Source of the DNA: Areca catechu
Lineage: Eukaryota; Streptophyta; Magnoliopsida; Arecales; Arecaceae
Length of the DNA: 64,000 bases
Reading direction: 5' to 3'
NCBI GenBank assembly: GCA_021397845.1
Contig: CM038044.1
Coordinates: 101,616,942 to 101,680,941, forward strand
The notes below the pieces were generated by a model. The model was not told the DNA's origin, ran no database searches, and saw only the letters and a list, made by a program, of their open reading frames with translations. Within the stretch, counting starts at the first letter, position 1; each line of letters begins with the position of its first letter. The translations under genes and the position numbers were made by a program. This document shows, in pieces, positions 33,640-45,176 of this stretch.

Positions 33640-35067
33640 TGTTGGAAATTCCAAGCACTATTTCGGACTAGCCCCTATACACAGTAAAAGCAACCAAGAA
33701 GAAAACAGTCCAACAACCTATTCCTCAGATTCAACATCATGCAACAATGGAGATATAGATAAGAGATGTAGGAGAAAAAAAGAGATTTCTTTATTAATCC
33801 TTTAACCTTTGGAGAAGAACCCTTAATACAATCAAGACATAAACCGGGCACCCCTTCTAAAAATCCAGAAGCTTTTCACCGTACTGCATGTCTTTTCTCT
33901 TGCATGCCTCATGCCCCAAGAACCCACGTACAGCCATGCACGGACAATACCTCAACGTGCATCTCCCACCTACAAACAATACCCCGACATAGATATCCCT
34001 TCTCCAAATGTCCGTGGAATATCCCATGGTATCAAGCCCTCCATATGATGTCTCCCTCACGTGTGCCTCTCTACAAGCCCATCCATGACCGTGCCTCCTC
34101 TCACCAGAAAGAGCTCCACCTATGGACTCCCTCATGCAAGATCTCCCATAGCCATGTCCCCACATGATATCGCCCTATCCTGGTCTTCTCAGAAGTCCTC
34201 CACCATTGACTCTTTGTAATCCAGGAGGTCTCCTATGGTCCATGCCCAAAAGGGGCATCCAAGATCTCCCTCCTTGGAACTATGAGCCAAGCCCCATGAT
34301 CCAAGGGTCTCCACATAAGACGGTGCCTCCTCCTCTCAACAAGAAACCCATCTAAGCCTCCACATGGTCGACCTCTCTCCAAACCGAGAGACACCCCATA
34401 CCGTGAAAGCTCCACCCTCTTCTTGGATTCATGCACGCTCCTCTTGTGTGCTCCTCTTGGTGGCCTCCTCTTGGACCATGGACCCCAAAGGGGTCTGCCT
34501 CTTGGACACTCCAAACCGTACTCACAACACCCCGTCTTATAGCACATGGGGCGGTTTCCTCTAGATCTTGGGCGTCATGACTCCTTGGATTCTTGGGCTC
34601 AACCACTTCTTGATTAGTTAGGACTCAATCACATGGGCTCAACTAATTCTTGGTGGTTACAATCACATGGACGGTTAGGACTTGTCTTGGGCCAATAACA
34701 AATTGATTAGGACACCTCACATGGCAGGGATTCCTAATTGGTTACAACCAACCAACTAACCAACCAACTGGCTAACCTTCTAACCAGTTAACAAACCTGG
34801 ACCCAAACCCCATAATCCAATTGGGTTATGTTACAATCTCTCAAAAAAACTCCCCCCAATGAGCTCATATAAAAACTCTAATCCTTGGGTCAAACCCCCT
34901 AACCCAACATGACTTAAAGGGGCCCTAGGAAAAAATCCCAAAAATATCCTAGAATACTTCTAAGACAGCTTGGGACATGCCCCCAAGCCCTAGGGATCGC
35001 CTCCAGCATCCCTGCCATGGTCTCCCAAGTCTTTCCAAAGCTTGGGAGTACCGTGCAAATCCCTACA
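33640..35067 (-). repeat. 5' LTR of element F
   Basis: 1428 bp, TGTTGGAAATTCC...AATCCCTACA on the plus strand. It differs from the left LTR by scattered substitutions and by lacking a block near the left LTR's 32160-32215. It is next to the primer site. Confidence 0.88.
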
Positions 35068-36339
35068 ACCTTCTTCTTCTTCCTACTAATCCAAGAATAG
35101 AGCTCCTGAACACCCAACCATCAGCCAACTTGTCCACCTGCAACCAAGGTCATCCAATCACCACCGCCGACTTTGTCTCATCCCTTTCATCAATGCGGAA
35201 ATCCTCCCCTCTGATCAATGCCTCCAAAGCGCCTGGGTCACCGTCAACAGCTTTCCATCTCCTCTGACCCGAGAAAAATCCACGACCAACCACCAACCAC
35301 TTTGGCATTCCCTCCTCTTCTCTGCCAAACTTTGTCTACCAGCCTCTTTCACAAGGACAACACCCGTCGGCACCTTCAATCGAATGCACCTTCCCCCTCT
35401 ACTCCTAGCCGACACCCATCTCCACCCATATCTTTCTCAATCGAATCCCATCGCCCATAACCTTTGTGCCACCCTTTTTCTTCCTACCGTGCCACCACTA
35501 GTCGCTGGAATAGGGCCATGTCATCCTATCCCCGTGCCGCCACCTTCATTCCAGCACTGTCATTGGTGAAATCTCTACCGGATCTCCTCCTTCGCAGTCC
35601 CTCCCCTTTTTCAACATGATCATGAAAGCACACAATCGTGAAAGCAAATCCTATCCCTATTGCCAACTTCAGGCTTAAGCAAGGAAAAGAGGAAAAAAAG
35701 AAAGAAAAAGAAAGAAAAGTAGAAAAAAAGGGATTTTAAAAATAAGTGTTTTGGGGTTCATACCATTTGATCCCTAGATATCCTGTTCATGATCAAAAAG
35801 TCCTCACATATTTTAGAGCAATCCCGGAGTCCCGCATCAACTTATAATTTTGGATTTATTAGACCAGATCTAAAAATTATTTTGATTTGGAAAATGCTAA
35901 CTACAACTATTATCTTTTGGTATTCTAATCCAAGGACTTTACTGGACTTGTCATCCAATCAAAATCACAACCTGACTTGATCAATACCTCTTCTTCTAGT
36001 TTTGACCATAATCAAGTTCGTGAGCACCCCTTTTCACTTAAAATATTTAATTGATATTGATAGAGAGCTATTTCCTTTAATTTCATTAGATTAATATATT
36101 AATTGATTGTGCTTAGCCTAAACTCACGGGTAGTTTTTCAATGATCCACAATCCTATTTAAGATCTAAGGCTTTTATTATTGCATGTAGTTATTAAAAAA
36201 AATATTTGATTATAGCTTAATCCCTTTGATATTTAAAAAATAATAATTAGTTAGTTTTGATTTATAGTTTCAATTTGCTAACAATTTTAAAAAAATAAAT
36301 AATCTGCATTGCATCCCTAGATTAGGTAGTCTCGCATCA

Positions 36340-36352
36340 ATTTTTTGAATGA
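36340..36352. other. 13-bp spacer between LTR 1 and LTR 2
   Basis: ATTTTTTGAATGA. It ends in GAATGA like the sequence before LTR 1 (GAAAATGA at 30264-30271), as expected for the last bases of an internal region before its LTR. Confidence 0.7.
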
Positions 36353-38205
36353 TGAGGACATCACCCATCACAGATCCTAATCCACATCTTTGAGCAAACA
36401 TTTATATTTATATTTTATTTTATCTAGGTGTATTGGAATTGGGCATATTATTTTTATTTTTATTATTCTTGTATGCAATGCATGCATGGATCTCAAAGCA
36501 TAAATACTAGATTAGTCTAGAGTCTATTTTAGATTAGGCTAGTTGTTTCAATTTGATTTAAGTTTTAGCATTTTAGTTTATCTGGTCCCTAATCTATTGG
36601 AGAGTCCCAGAGTTTTGGCCTCCAGTTTATGGACGACCAGGGTCTATTTAAAGAAGTCCCATGTATCAGTTAAGGCATCAACAAATATTGAATAAAAATA
36701 TTTTGGTACCTGACTCCCCTCTTTCTCTTATTTTTCTTCTTCTCTTCTCCTTCTTCCTCTCTTCTTCTTCTTTCCCCTCTCTCCTACCCTTCTTCTTCTT
36801 CTTTCTCTTCTCTTTCCCCTCTCTCCTACCCTTCTTCTTCTTCCTTCCTCTTCTTCTCCTCTCCTCATGTTCATCTTCTTTCTCCTCCCTTTCCCCTCTT
36901 TCTCTCCTCTTCCCCTAACCTTCTTCTTCCTCCCCTTGGTCTGAGAATAAAGATCCGAAACACCCGACCATCAGCCAACTTGTCCACCTACAACAAAGGT
37001 CATCCAATCGCCACTGCCGACTTTGTCTCATCCCTTTTATCTATGTAGAGATTTTCTGCTTTGATTAATGCCTTCACAGTTGCTCGAGTCGTCGTCGACC
37101 GCTTTCCATCTCCTTTGACCCAAGAAAAACCCATGGCTAGCTACCAACCGCTTTGGTATTCCCTCCTCTTCTCTATCAAATTTCGTCGACCGGCCAGTTT
37201 CATGAGGATGACACCCGTCAGCACCTTCAATCGAATGCACCTTCCCCCCTTTACTCCTAGCCAATGCCCATCTCCACCCGTACCACTCTCAGTCGAATCC
37301 TATCTCCCACAACCTCCGTTCCCCCCTTTTTTTCCCACCATGCCGCCACCAGTCACTGGAATAGGGTCATGTCATCCTCTCCCCATGTAGCCGCCTTCAT
37401 TCTAGCACCGTTGTTGGTGAAATCCCCATCGGATCTCCTCCTCTGCAGTCCCTCCCCTATTTCAGCACGATCGTGAAAGCACATAATCATGAAAGCAAAT
37501 CTTGTCCCTATTGCTGATTTCAAGCTAAAGCAGGGAAAAGAGGGAAAAAAAAGAAGGAAAAAAAAGAGAAAAAAGTGGAAAAAAAGGGATTTTAAAAATC
37601 AGTATTTTGGGGTTCATACCATTTGATTCCTGGATATCCTATTCGCAATCAAAAAAGGTCTTCACATATTTTAAAGCAATCCTAGAGTCCCGCATCAGCT
37701 TATAATTTTGGATTTATTAGACCAGATCTAAAAATTATTTTGATTTGGAAAATGCTGACTACGACTATTATATTTTGGTATTCCAGGTCCAAGGACATTA
37801 CCGGACTCGTCATCTAGCCAGGATCGCAACCCGACTTGGTCAATGCCTCCTTTTCCAATTTTGACCACGATCAAGTTTGTGAGTACCCCTTTCCACTTAA
37901 AATGTTTAATTGATATTGGTAGAGAGTTGTTTCCTTTAATTTTATTAGATTTATATATTAATTGATTATACTTAGCCTAAACTTACAGGTAGTTTCTCAA
38001 TTACCCATAATCCTATTTAAAATCTAGGACTTTTATTATTGCTTGTAGTTATTAAAAAAATATTCGATTATAGCTTAATCCCTTCTATATTTTAAAAAAT
38101 AATTAGCTAATTTGGATTTATAGTTTTAATTTGTTGACAATTATTTAAAAGAAAAGTCTATATTAGTCTCATAATTGCATCCATAGATCAAGTCATCCCG
38201 CATCT
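36353..38205 (+). repeat. LTR 2 of element E
   Basis: 1853 bp, starting TGAGGACATCACC and ending near CCCGCATCT (the final A of CA seems mutated). TATA box TATTTAAA at 36645-36652; CT-rich tract 36715-36940; C-rich island 36960-37460. It is closely similar to LTR 1 and less similar to the solo LTR at 10428. Confidence 0.82.
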
Positions 38206-40033
38206 CCTTTGTTAGAATAACCACCTGAGCTAGAACTAAAACTACTTTTTGGTGCATTCATTTAAACTTTCTTAGTGAACCTTATCCAGGTAGCCCAACT
38301 TAAAAGTATTCTAAAAGCATATAACGAAGCTATTGGATGGGATATTACTAAAATGAGGGATTAAGATTTTAGAAATCTCATAATCAATTTCTCTGTATTC
38401 GGCACTAATCTTGAGAATTGCCTCCAAAATCTTTTTATGATATTAAAATCATGTATGAAGATAGATTTAACTTTAATCTAGAAAAGGTGCCTAGCTTTGA
38501 AATGGAAAGGGATATTGACCAAACACAACATATTCGAGAAAGAGAGTATGGTAACTCAACCTATAATTGAAAAAATTCCTAAACTATCACCTCTAATCTT
38601 GACCCAACAAACACAATCCCTTTCTAATCATCATATGAACTATAATAATATTTTTAAATCCTAGAATAAAATGCTTGCCCAGTGTACTTATTTGGACTAA
38701 TCATCGTAGAGTACTCTATGAACGATTTTCTGTCATGATGACAAGGTCTCCTGATTGGCCCTGTCTTTTTGATATCATGAGATAATATTAAAGTTAATTA
38801 TCCATTGGACTCCCTCATAATATCCGGCTGAAGATGTTAAACTTAGAACTTATTAGGAGGCAATCCAATATTTAGTTTTGTACTCTTAAAAATAAAATAA
38901 TAATAAAAAATTATAATCTAAATTGATTATTGCAGTCTTTATTTTGTTGATAAGCTCCTCTTTTCAGGTAACTTCTATCCCTATATTTTTTTTTATCCTC
39001 ATGATTTGAATTGATTTCTTTAACTTATTTATACCATTAGGGATAATGGTATTTAAGTTGGGGGGGTAAGGATAGGACCATCTTTAAAAAATTTAAAAAA
39101 ATTAAAAATATTTGGAAATTATTAATTTTTTTGAAAAATCTCTTGAAATTTTTAAAAAGAAAATTTAATCTTGAATAAATCATGTTTCAAGTTAGAAAAT
39201 CCTAAGCAACATAGACTAGAAAAAAGTAATAGAGTTGGAAGGTATTTGCTAATAATGTTAACAAGTCAAGGAGTAAACTAGTTGGTTAGACTTTTAATGG
39301 CCTACTTAGATTACCTAAAGGTTATGAGCACTTTTGATTGTAGATGCACATTGACAAGGCAAAGTAAGTGTTAATAGTAAGGTCAACTGAGGATCCAATT
39401 ATCACTAAAAATTAGTAATTGATATATACCCCAATTAAAGAAACTTGAATTTAAGAAAAGAGCTATCTACCTGAAAAAAATCAGGCAACATGAAAGCTAC
39501 CTTGAATTCAAGGAAAGAGCTACAAGTCTAAAATAAAAGTGCAAAACATAGAGTATATATGAATTACCCTTAGCTTAGTAACTAGGTCTCTGCACCTAAG
39601 TCAAGTATGGAGATTCACATCAAATGGTAAAAGGAAAGCCATGATGCTCAGCACTAAAAAAAAGTTAGGTAGTGTGAAAGCTACCTTACATTCATGAGCT
39701 TAATTTGGTGGTATATAGAAAATTAAACAAAATAGGTGATAAGTGAAGAAACATTTGTCCGTTGCAAGCTAATCCTGAAATACTAAGTTAGCTATCACAA
39801 ACACAAGTACGGTAGATCTTTGGATGAATTTTAAGAAAATTCTTAATTATGCTAACTACGAAATCTACTTTTGAAACTTAATACATAGCTAGTGATACTT
39901 GCTAGCTAGTTTTGCTACTCTCAATCCTAGATCTATTATTATAAAGGAAGCTCTTAATGACACATGGTTATAATTTAATACTTATATATCTATTATATTG
40001 CTAAAGAACAAGCAATGAGTAAGTTGGGGGGTG
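38206..40033 (+). mobile_element. Element G: 3' part of a deleted Athila derivative
   Basis: It starts within the pre-RT linker (matching H near 49425), so its 5' part is lost at the LTR 2 junction. The linker AIGWDITKMRD runs straight into the end of the RT palm (INFSVFGTNLENCLQNL, about 38375-38430) and the thumb, skipping the RT core. A noncoding 3' region (38850-40021) and the purine tract AGTTGGGGGGTG (40022-40033) follow. The same deletion junction is found in H and I. Confidence 0.75.
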
Positions 40034-42245
40034 TGATAAATTACTAACCATATAATTATATATTTATTTTAAGTATTTTAAGTAATTATTGGTGCTAACA
40101 TCTTCTAAAAAATCTAATTTCATAATTAAACTAGATCTTCTTGCAAAATTAACTATTTTTAAAATACCTTTGAAAAAGATGATATTAAAGTATAATCATG
40201 AAAAATAGATATCGAGCCAAAGCATTACACATCCATTAAAATATTTAATGAAAATTTTAATTCATGCCTTTTCCACTTGTAGGTATATTAAGATGATGGA
40301 TTTTTTTTTAAAACTCAAGAACCTAAGGAAATCAATTGGATTACTAATTAAAAAGCATACTAATATGAAGAGCTCAACTTATAGAATCCAACATATCAAA
40401 TAGCATGCGAATCAAGTTCGAATGGACCCAGAATCAAAAAAAGAATAAAACATCAATTTATGCATAGATTTTAAAGCAACTAGTCCACCATGGACCGATC
40501 GCTTAATCTACGAAAGCCTGAGTGGTCCATAAGCTGCTATTGCTATCGATCTATGGCTCAGAGCCATGGACCATGAAGGAACTTCAGCCATTTGCCACCT
40601 GAATTTCATTGTCGCCTGATCGAGACACCGGAGCCATCATGCTACTGCCTATCACCACCATCCTTCACCAGTTTTCTTCTTTAAATGCCTACTGTTGCTA
40701 GGGCTGGAACTGGGCCGATCCAAAGCCCATTGGGTTGGCCCAGTCCAAAATTGGATCAGATTTTGGACCATATTTTAAAAATTTTGGATCGAATATGGGC
40801 ATCCATTTGGCCTAAAAATTAAATGGACTCTATTTTACAGCCCGAAGTCTAGCTCGATATGCTTAAAATTTGGTCCAAAGCTCGAACCAATTTCGGGCCG
40901 ACCCGAAGTTTATTGAGCTGGCCCAGTCCAGTTCCAGGCAATGGGCTTTGGGCCGGCCCAGTTCCAACCCTAATTGCTGCTCCTCCTATCCTCCCCATGC
41001 CTCCCATACTACTAGTCATTGCCTCCCATACCATTGATCATCTTCTCCCATCGCATGCCACCACCTAATGCCCACATCACTATCGCCGACCAACATCGAT
41101 CCATCCTCATCCCTATCCAAACATCATCACTGCCCTCTATTCATCATCTCTTCTCTCTTCCCCATCATCATCGACATCCCCATGATGCTATCACCTGCCA
41201 CCGATCATCTTCCACATCAGCGATGCATAGGAGGTAGTTCCGATAGGGTTTCTAACATAATTGGTGGTCTTCTTCGAGCACCATCCTACATGCAATCTAA
41301 GCCATCCAAGACCGAATCAATGGTTGGGCTACCCTCTGACATAAAGAAGGGTTTGAGTGCACATCTCTCGGCTCTTTTTGTGCTCATCAATGGCCCACAT
41401 CAAATCGACCAGTGAATCCAATGGCTAATAAAAATTATGACCTGTAATTCTAGAGCATGATTTGATCTAATTTGTAGTGGATCTAGGCAGATTTTGGGAT
41501 GATATGATGGACTATAATAAATTCAAGAATTCTACTAGGAGTATAATTTCCAGTCTTATACTGATTTGATCCTCTCTAAGCTCTATTTAAAGGACCCCTA
41601 GGCTATAGAAGATATCATCTTGGAGAGAGGAGTACGGTACAGGGTAGAAGGCTTAGCTTTAGGTTGCGGGTTGGCCTCTAAGAGTAAGGTTTCTTATAGG
41701 AGAAGCTCTGTCTTCTATACCAACTTTTTGCCTATATGAATCTTTAGATCAAGTCCAAAGAAAAAGAAGAAAAGGAAGCTCAGTTCGCTTCACAGAGTAC
41801 GATGGAAGAAGACGACAAGACATCAACTAACTTTTCGATAAGGCTGTGCTAATCAACTTCAGATACTTTGTCATTGCTTTCTTAGATTATTTAATTATTA
41901 TTTTTAATACTTTGTAAATCAATTCTTGTTTCGATTTATTCAAAGTTTATTTTCATGTAATTTAAATTTATATCATTTACTTTTCTTGCAAGTAGATACT
42001 AAGATCTGATTAGCAGATTGAACATTTCCGAGTTTTAATTTTCTTTCATATTTTTAATTTTTATTTTCTCGACTTTAAACTATTTTTTCTTTTTTTGAAA
42101 ATCAAAGATTTCATGTTGTCATAAGCACTACCTTCTCCATGAATTTGACCCGACTCACTAGGTTCAACATAATTTTAATTAATTAGAAGTCAGATAATTA
42201 AATTGATAATCATGGTGTCCTAATGACAACATCGCGATCCTATCA
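40034..42245 (+). repeat. LTR of element G (2212 bp, includes a MITE)
   Basis: TGATAAATTACTAACC...GCGATCCTATCA, with perfect terminal TGATA/TATCA. Without the 274-bp MITE and its extra TSD copy it is about 1.93 kb, near the 1995 bp of the A LTR, which it resembles. TATA box TATTTAAA at 41584-41591. A palindrome with 7-bp arms (ATGGCTC/GAGCCAT) is at 40553-40567. The C-rich island is 40980-41240. Confidence 0.82.
40699..40972. mobile_element. hAT-like MITE (274 bp)
   Basis: Terminal inverted repeats of about 34 bp with four mismatches: TAGGGCTGGAACTGGGCC at the left and TAGGGTTGGAACTGGGCC on the opposite strand at the right, continuing to CCCATTG in both. The flanking 8-mers ACTGTTGC (40691-40698) and ATTGCTGC (40973-40980) match at six of eight bases and differ by transitions, fitting a decayed 8-bp hAT duplication. 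It has no coding capacity. Confidence 0.82.
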
Positions 42246-42870
42246 AAAGGCAAAGGAAAGTGCTCTTTACTAGTGATGGCATTCAATTTTTGATAGTCTA
42301 CACATCTCTCCAACCAGTTGTTGTATAGGTAGAGATTGGCTCACCCTTATCATTCTCTACTACAATAATACCTGACTTTTTAGGTACTATCTAGGTTGGA
42401 CTGACCTATTGACTATTTGAAATTGGGTAGATAATGTTAGCATCAAGCCACTTTATAACTTCTTTTTCATAACTTCTCGAATATTTGGATTCAATTTCTA
42501 TTGCATATCCCTATTTGGCTTGGCTTCAGATTCATAGTGAACGTGATGCATGCAAATAGAAGGATCAATGTCCTTTAGATCGGCAATTATCCATCCAATG
42601 GTCTCTTTGTGTTCTTTAAGTACATCTACAAGTTTGTCTTCCTAATCAGTAGTTAGGTTAGATGCAATGATTACCAGAGGGTATCATTGGATCCAAGGAA
42701 AAAATATTTTAGCATGGCAGAAAGAGACTTTAACTCTAAGATAGGTGGTTCTTCCAAGGATAGTACAAAATGGCTCGACTGAGTCGGTAGTTGTTCATAC
42801 TTTACAGTCCATGGAGGAGTGGTCTTTGTATTGGATGGATCTAATAAAGATTCACTTCTCTCATACACCC
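42246..42870 (-). pseudogene. Linker and start of reverse transcriptase of element K
   Basis: Minus-strand reading: the linker LSLEEPPILELKSLSAMLKYFFLGSNDT (open at 42671-42868), then KEVIKWLDANIIYPISNSQ (about 42480-42420), IVPKKSGIIVVENDKGEPIS (about 42390-42330), TGWRDV and YQKLNAITSKEHFPLP (about 42300-42250), where the LTR interrupts it. A stop near 42418 replaces the Trp of the WVSP motif. Confidence 0.8.
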
Positions 42871-43370
42871 ATCTATGTCAAAGTTATCTACATCGACATG
42901 AGCCAGACATGTTTGTAAAGGATCATGTAAGAGGATAGTGGGCTCAAGTTTTTCTACAAGCTTTTCTAATGCATTAACCTCACCATAATCATTTATAGGT
43001 GGTCCCAAAGCAACATTAAAAATATTCAACCATTGCTTTTGTTCCTGAACGATACATCCATGACTCCAGTCCTATAATTAATGCATGCATTAGCAGTTGC
43101 TAGGAATGGGTTGCCTAGAATAATCATGATTTGACTAGGATTACCGCTGGATTTCATATCTTGGACCAGAAAATCAATAGGAAAGTAAAATTCATTAACT
43201 TTGACTAACACATCCTCTATCATTCCATGTGGTACTTTAGCAGATTGATCAGCTAGTTGAAGGGTAATTAGCATGGGTTTTAATTCTCCAAAACCAAAGA
43301 ATTCATATATTGAGCTTGGAAGAAGGTTAATGCTCATTCCCAAATCTAATAGAGCTTTCTTAATAGTCAC
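42871..43370 (-). pseudogene. Protease of element K
   Basis: The 114-codon open stretch at 43026-43370 has the active site ALLDLGMSINLLPSSIYEFF, then KVPHGMIEDVLVKVNEFYFP and IMIILGNPFLATANACINYR. The following linker (42841-43029) includes the DVDNFDIDGCMREVN stretch, which is also present, diverged, in H near 49280-49310. This is the longest uninterrupted Athila protease in the window, but both flanks are broken. Confidence 0.82.
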
Positions 43371-45150
43371 GCCTCATATTATACATGAGATAATTGGGGT
43401 ACCATGGTCCTTAAGTTTGGATGGAGATGCATGTTGGAAGATTGAGCTAGCTTGTTTGGTAAGTTGGACTTTCTTTGGTATATGTACTTTAGATCTTGTT
43501 TTTGCATGCACAGGTCTTTAAGAAATTTGGCATAAGCAAAAACTTGCTTAATGGCATCAAGAAGAGATAAGTTTATCTGGACTTATTTAAATAGCTCAAG
43601 CATCTCATTTATTTTTAGACCCTTCTTATCAAGAGACAAGGGAGATTCTAAAGCACTAGAAAATGGAGCCTTAAGTATAGGTGCTGGGCTAATAAGTTCC
43701 TTTCTCCTCCCAATATTTTTCTTTTCTGGCTTAGCCAACTCTAGTTTTTGAGTTACCTTAGGTTGACTTTAAGTTTTCCTACTTTTAAGGGTTATGACTA
43801 ATTTGGCATGTTCAAGAAAAGTCTCAGGGCTAGTAAAGCTCTCGATCATGTACTATCCTTTTAGATTACTAATGGGCTGGCTAGGTAGTTTGCCATCTTC
43901 CCTCCTATCGAAAGCTATAGCTAGCTGACATATCTAGTTCTCTAGCTTTGCAATAGACTGTATATATAAGTGAAGGAGTTAAGTGTTCATTTCTAGCCCC
44001 TTAAGTGCTTGGAGCACTTTTTCCTCAAAGGTAGAATTGTGATTAATTAACAGGGGTTAGGGTTATGGGGCACTTAAGTATTAAGAATATGGCATATTTC
44101 TAAACTAGGTCTCCTGATGATTAGGTCGGATTGATGCTAAGTTGACAACAGATTGAGGTTTTCAAAAAAAAATTGGATGATTTTGCCAATGCAAATTATA
44201 AGTATTGAAGTATGGATCATTTCCTGGTCTAGGAGACATTCAGGTTTGGGCTTGGTAGGCTTACTCTTGAACAAGCTCGGAAAATTGGTATGCGGCTGGA
44301 CAATCACCTATCGAATGGTTGGAACTTAAACAAATGATCCAAATATCATGAACTTGAGCAAATGGGGAGGCATGTCCAACTTATAGAATTCGGTTAAGCT
44401 TTTGAGATAGTTCATCTACATTGCTATAGATATCTATAGAATGACCTACTTCATATATTCCTCCTCTCTTAGATCTATGGATCTCTAAGGGTAGCTGACA
44501 TATGATGTAATGAGTTTTTGTTTAGTATTTCAAAAAGCTACCATGCCTCATATTTATTTTATAGCATGAAGGTCCCACCACATGAGGCATCAACTATTTA
44601 TTGGTGCCTTTCTGATAGATCATCATAAAGGCATTGGACCAGTTGCCATTTGGGTATGGCATGGTGCAGACATTTCCTAATCAGTTCTTTTAATTTCTTC
44701 CATATTTCATGAAACATCTCTCCATCTATTTGGAAAAAAACTTGTTATGGTTTTTTGATTTAATTAGTTTTTCATATAGGAAAGTATTTCTTAAAAAATT
44801 CCCTCTAGATTGGTTCCAAGTCAAAATTTTTATAGTGTCTAAGGAGTTTAACCAATACTTGGCCTTCTCCTTAAGAAAAAAAGGGAACAACTTATGTCTA
44901 AGAGCATCATCAAAAAAATTTAAAATGTTTATCATTAAACAAATTTCAAGAAACTCGTCTAAATATTTGTTAGGGTCCTTATTTATATGTCCATAAAAAA
45001 AGGTAACATCTGAATCATACTGGACTTAATTTCATATTGGACAGCCTTGATAGGAGTACATGAATACAAGGAGAGTAGTTATATTTTAATAGAGTAAAGT
45101 ACTCTTTCAATTGCCGTGGTGGATCACTCTCATGATTGGGGTCCATGATT
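43371..45150 (-). pseudogene. gag pseudogene of element K
   Basis: From the right on the minus strand: MDPNHESDPPRQLKEYFTLL near 45150-45090 (likely gag start), then the capsid core (MINILNFFDDALRHKLFPFF, open at 44726-44935, KEKAKYWLNSL), a weak zinc-knuckle and Gln/Tyr-rich region (44350-44200), FDRREDGKLPSQPI near 43905, a Lys-rich segment, and the conserved end AKFLKDLC near 43520. Many stops and frameshifts break it. Confidence 0.78.
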
Positions 45151-45176
45151 CACGATCTGTTTGCTCAAAAGTTCAG

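Larger units (their letters stand above)
30815..35067 (-). mobile_element. Element F: non-autonomous LTR retrotransposon (4253 bp) inside LTR 1
   Basis: It is flanked by a perfect TSD ACCTT (30810-30814 and 35068-35072). LTRs are 30815-32286 and 33640-35067, each TGTTGGAA...CCCTACA on the plus strand, with visible but moderate divergence. The orientation is minus: a tRNA-iMet primer site lies next to the right LTR (33621-33637) and the purine tract next to the left LTR (32287-32297). The 1353-bp internal region has no gag or pol match, so movement would need enzymes from another element. The purine-tract and LTR-start context resembles copia element J. Confidence 0.85.
30272..36339 (+). repeat. 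LTR 1 of element E (about 1810 bp without the F insertion)
   Basis: It begins TGAAGACATCG after the purine tract AGGAAAATGA and ends CTCGCATCA at 36339. Element F plus one copy of its TSD is inserted at 30815. The LTR has a TATA box TATTTAAA at 30565-30572, a CT-rich tract (30640-30810), and a C-rich island (35100-35600). Its sequence resumes after F at 35073 and matches LTR 2 from about 36905 onward. Confidence 0.85.
28771..38205 (+). mobile_element. Element E: deleted chromovirus with two adjoining LTRs
   Basis: Plus strand, related to element C but older. The 5' end is missing (joined to the D LTR near 28770). The internal region has protease joined directly to the end of the integrase core, then a degraded chromodomain region, a purine tract and LTR 1 (30272-36339, split by element F). 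After 13 bp comes LTR 2 (36353-38205). Athila sequence of element G begins at 38206. Confidence 0.78.
42246..45176 (-). mobile_element. Element K: reversed Athila fragment (gag to start of RT)
   Basis: Opposite in direction to all other Athila copies here. Its RT is cut off by the G LTR at 42246 and its 5' end by the H LTR at 45177. The coding order on the minus strand is gag, protease, linker, RT start. It looks like the old substrate into which both G and the H-I array were inserted. Confidence 0.8.

Noticed and set aside
38206..40033. Element G considered as part of element E
   Set aside because: Its coding remnants and 3' region match H and I (Athila), not the chromovirus E.
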